The notes under the pieces: generated by a model | Told to the model about the DNA's origin: nothing | Seen by the model: the letters and a program-made list of their open reading frames with translations, nothing else | Databases searched by the model: none | From: Chloroflexota bacterium | GTDB taxonomy: Bacteria; Chloroflexota; Dehalococcoidia; Tepidiformales; Tepidiformaceae | Direction of reading: 5' to 3' | NCBI GenBank assembly: GCA_021823905.1 | Contig: JAKALX010000268.1 | Span: 1 to 5,676 of the forward strand | DNA: 5,676 nt | Part shown: piece by piece, positions 5,495 through 5,676 of the stretch | How the letters are laid out: every line of letters begins with the position of its first letter | Numbering within the stretch: the first letter of the stretch is position 1 | Program-made: the position numbers and the translations under genes

Positions 5495-5676
5495 ATGCAA
5501 GCGCAGTTGCTGGAGATCCTCGTCTGCCCCATGTGCCACGGCGACCTTCGTCTCGAGGTAACCACCGAGGTCGAGGGCGAGATCATGGAGGGCAGTCTTA
5601 CCTGCACGAAGTGCGGCGAGCGCTACCCTGTCGAGGACGGAATCCCGAATCTCTTGCCCCCGGACCAACGCGACTA
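5495..5676 (+). CDS. Trm112/UPF0434-type zinc ribbon protein, last codon at the window edge
   Basis: This is a small zinc-ribbon protein. Trm112 relatives bind and activate methyltransferases acting on tRNA, rRNA or release factor (archaeal and eukaryal knowledge); bacterial members such as YcaR-like UPF0434 proteins are less well defined. Visible are LLEILVCPMCHG (Cys11, Cys14) and SLTCTKCGERYPVEDGIPNLLPP (Cys37, Cys40), a complete four-Cys site followed by the hallmark YP-x2-DGIPNLLP. The insert between Cys pairs is longer than in E. coli YcaR and carries many acidic residues. Sixty codons are present and the window ends on TA, so the next codon could be TAA or TAG. Sixty residues is the normal family length, so the gene is probably complete but for one base. 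ATG 5495 has no SD and is probably leaderless; an ATG at 5487 is out of frame. Confidence 0.9.
   Translation, partial: MQAQLLEILVCPMCHGDLRLEVTTEVEGEIMEGSLTCTKCGERYPVEDGIPNLLPPDQRD

Overview
This GC-rich bacterial window (codon third positions almost always G or C in the clear genes) carries six protein genes and no RNA gene, CRISPR array, transposase or integrase. Lineage can only be guessed. The long-insert Trm112-type zinc ribbon, the proline-linked exported beta-domain protein and starts lacking a Shine-Dalgarno (SD) sequence would fit Chloroflexota (Dehalococcoidia-like) or a similar high-GC group. No marker gene here settles it.

Layout, left to right. Positions 1-1189 (minus) hold the N-terminal part of a cytoplasmic two-PAS sensor histidine kinase. 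It runs off the left edge just after the phospho-acceptor region, and its reading frame is broken by one extra base at a GGG run (762-764). Positions 1190-1596 form the only long stretch without a convincing gene. It contains the kinase RBS, a small palindrome, one doubtful 67-aa frame, and a strong bulged inverted repeat (1533-1584) ending in the RBS of the next gene. Positions 1597-2394 (plus) encode an NAD-type short-chain dehydrogenase with a lengthened glycine-rich loop. It converges on, and overlaps by 8 bp, a carboxymuconolactone-decarboxylase-family gene (2387-2935, minus) that lacks the redox CxxC of AhpD relatives.

Further right, all on the minus strand, come a small exported or anchored protein with a Pro-rich linker and one beta-rich domain (3000-3506), a lipoprotein made of two copies of an undescribed-looking helical domain (3622-4782), and a CvpA-family four-helix membrane protein (4856-5422). 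Divergent from cvpA, at 5495 to the right edge (plus), is a Trm112/UPF0434-like zinc ribbon gene whose ATG lies 6 nt after a TACTAT -10 box, which predicts a leaderless mRNA. A 20-bp inverted repeat abuts that box.

The genes do not form one obvious pathway. The dehydrogenase and CMD-family proteins could act in the same small-molecule catabolism (inference from adjacency). The envelope genes at 3000-5422 are co-directional and may be partly co-transcribed, but gaps of 64-115 bp leave room for separate promoters. No multi-gene novel system is evident. The best leads are the duplicated lipoprotein domain, the inverted repeat before the dehydrogenase, the kinase frameshift, and the leaderless promoter with its inverted repeat.
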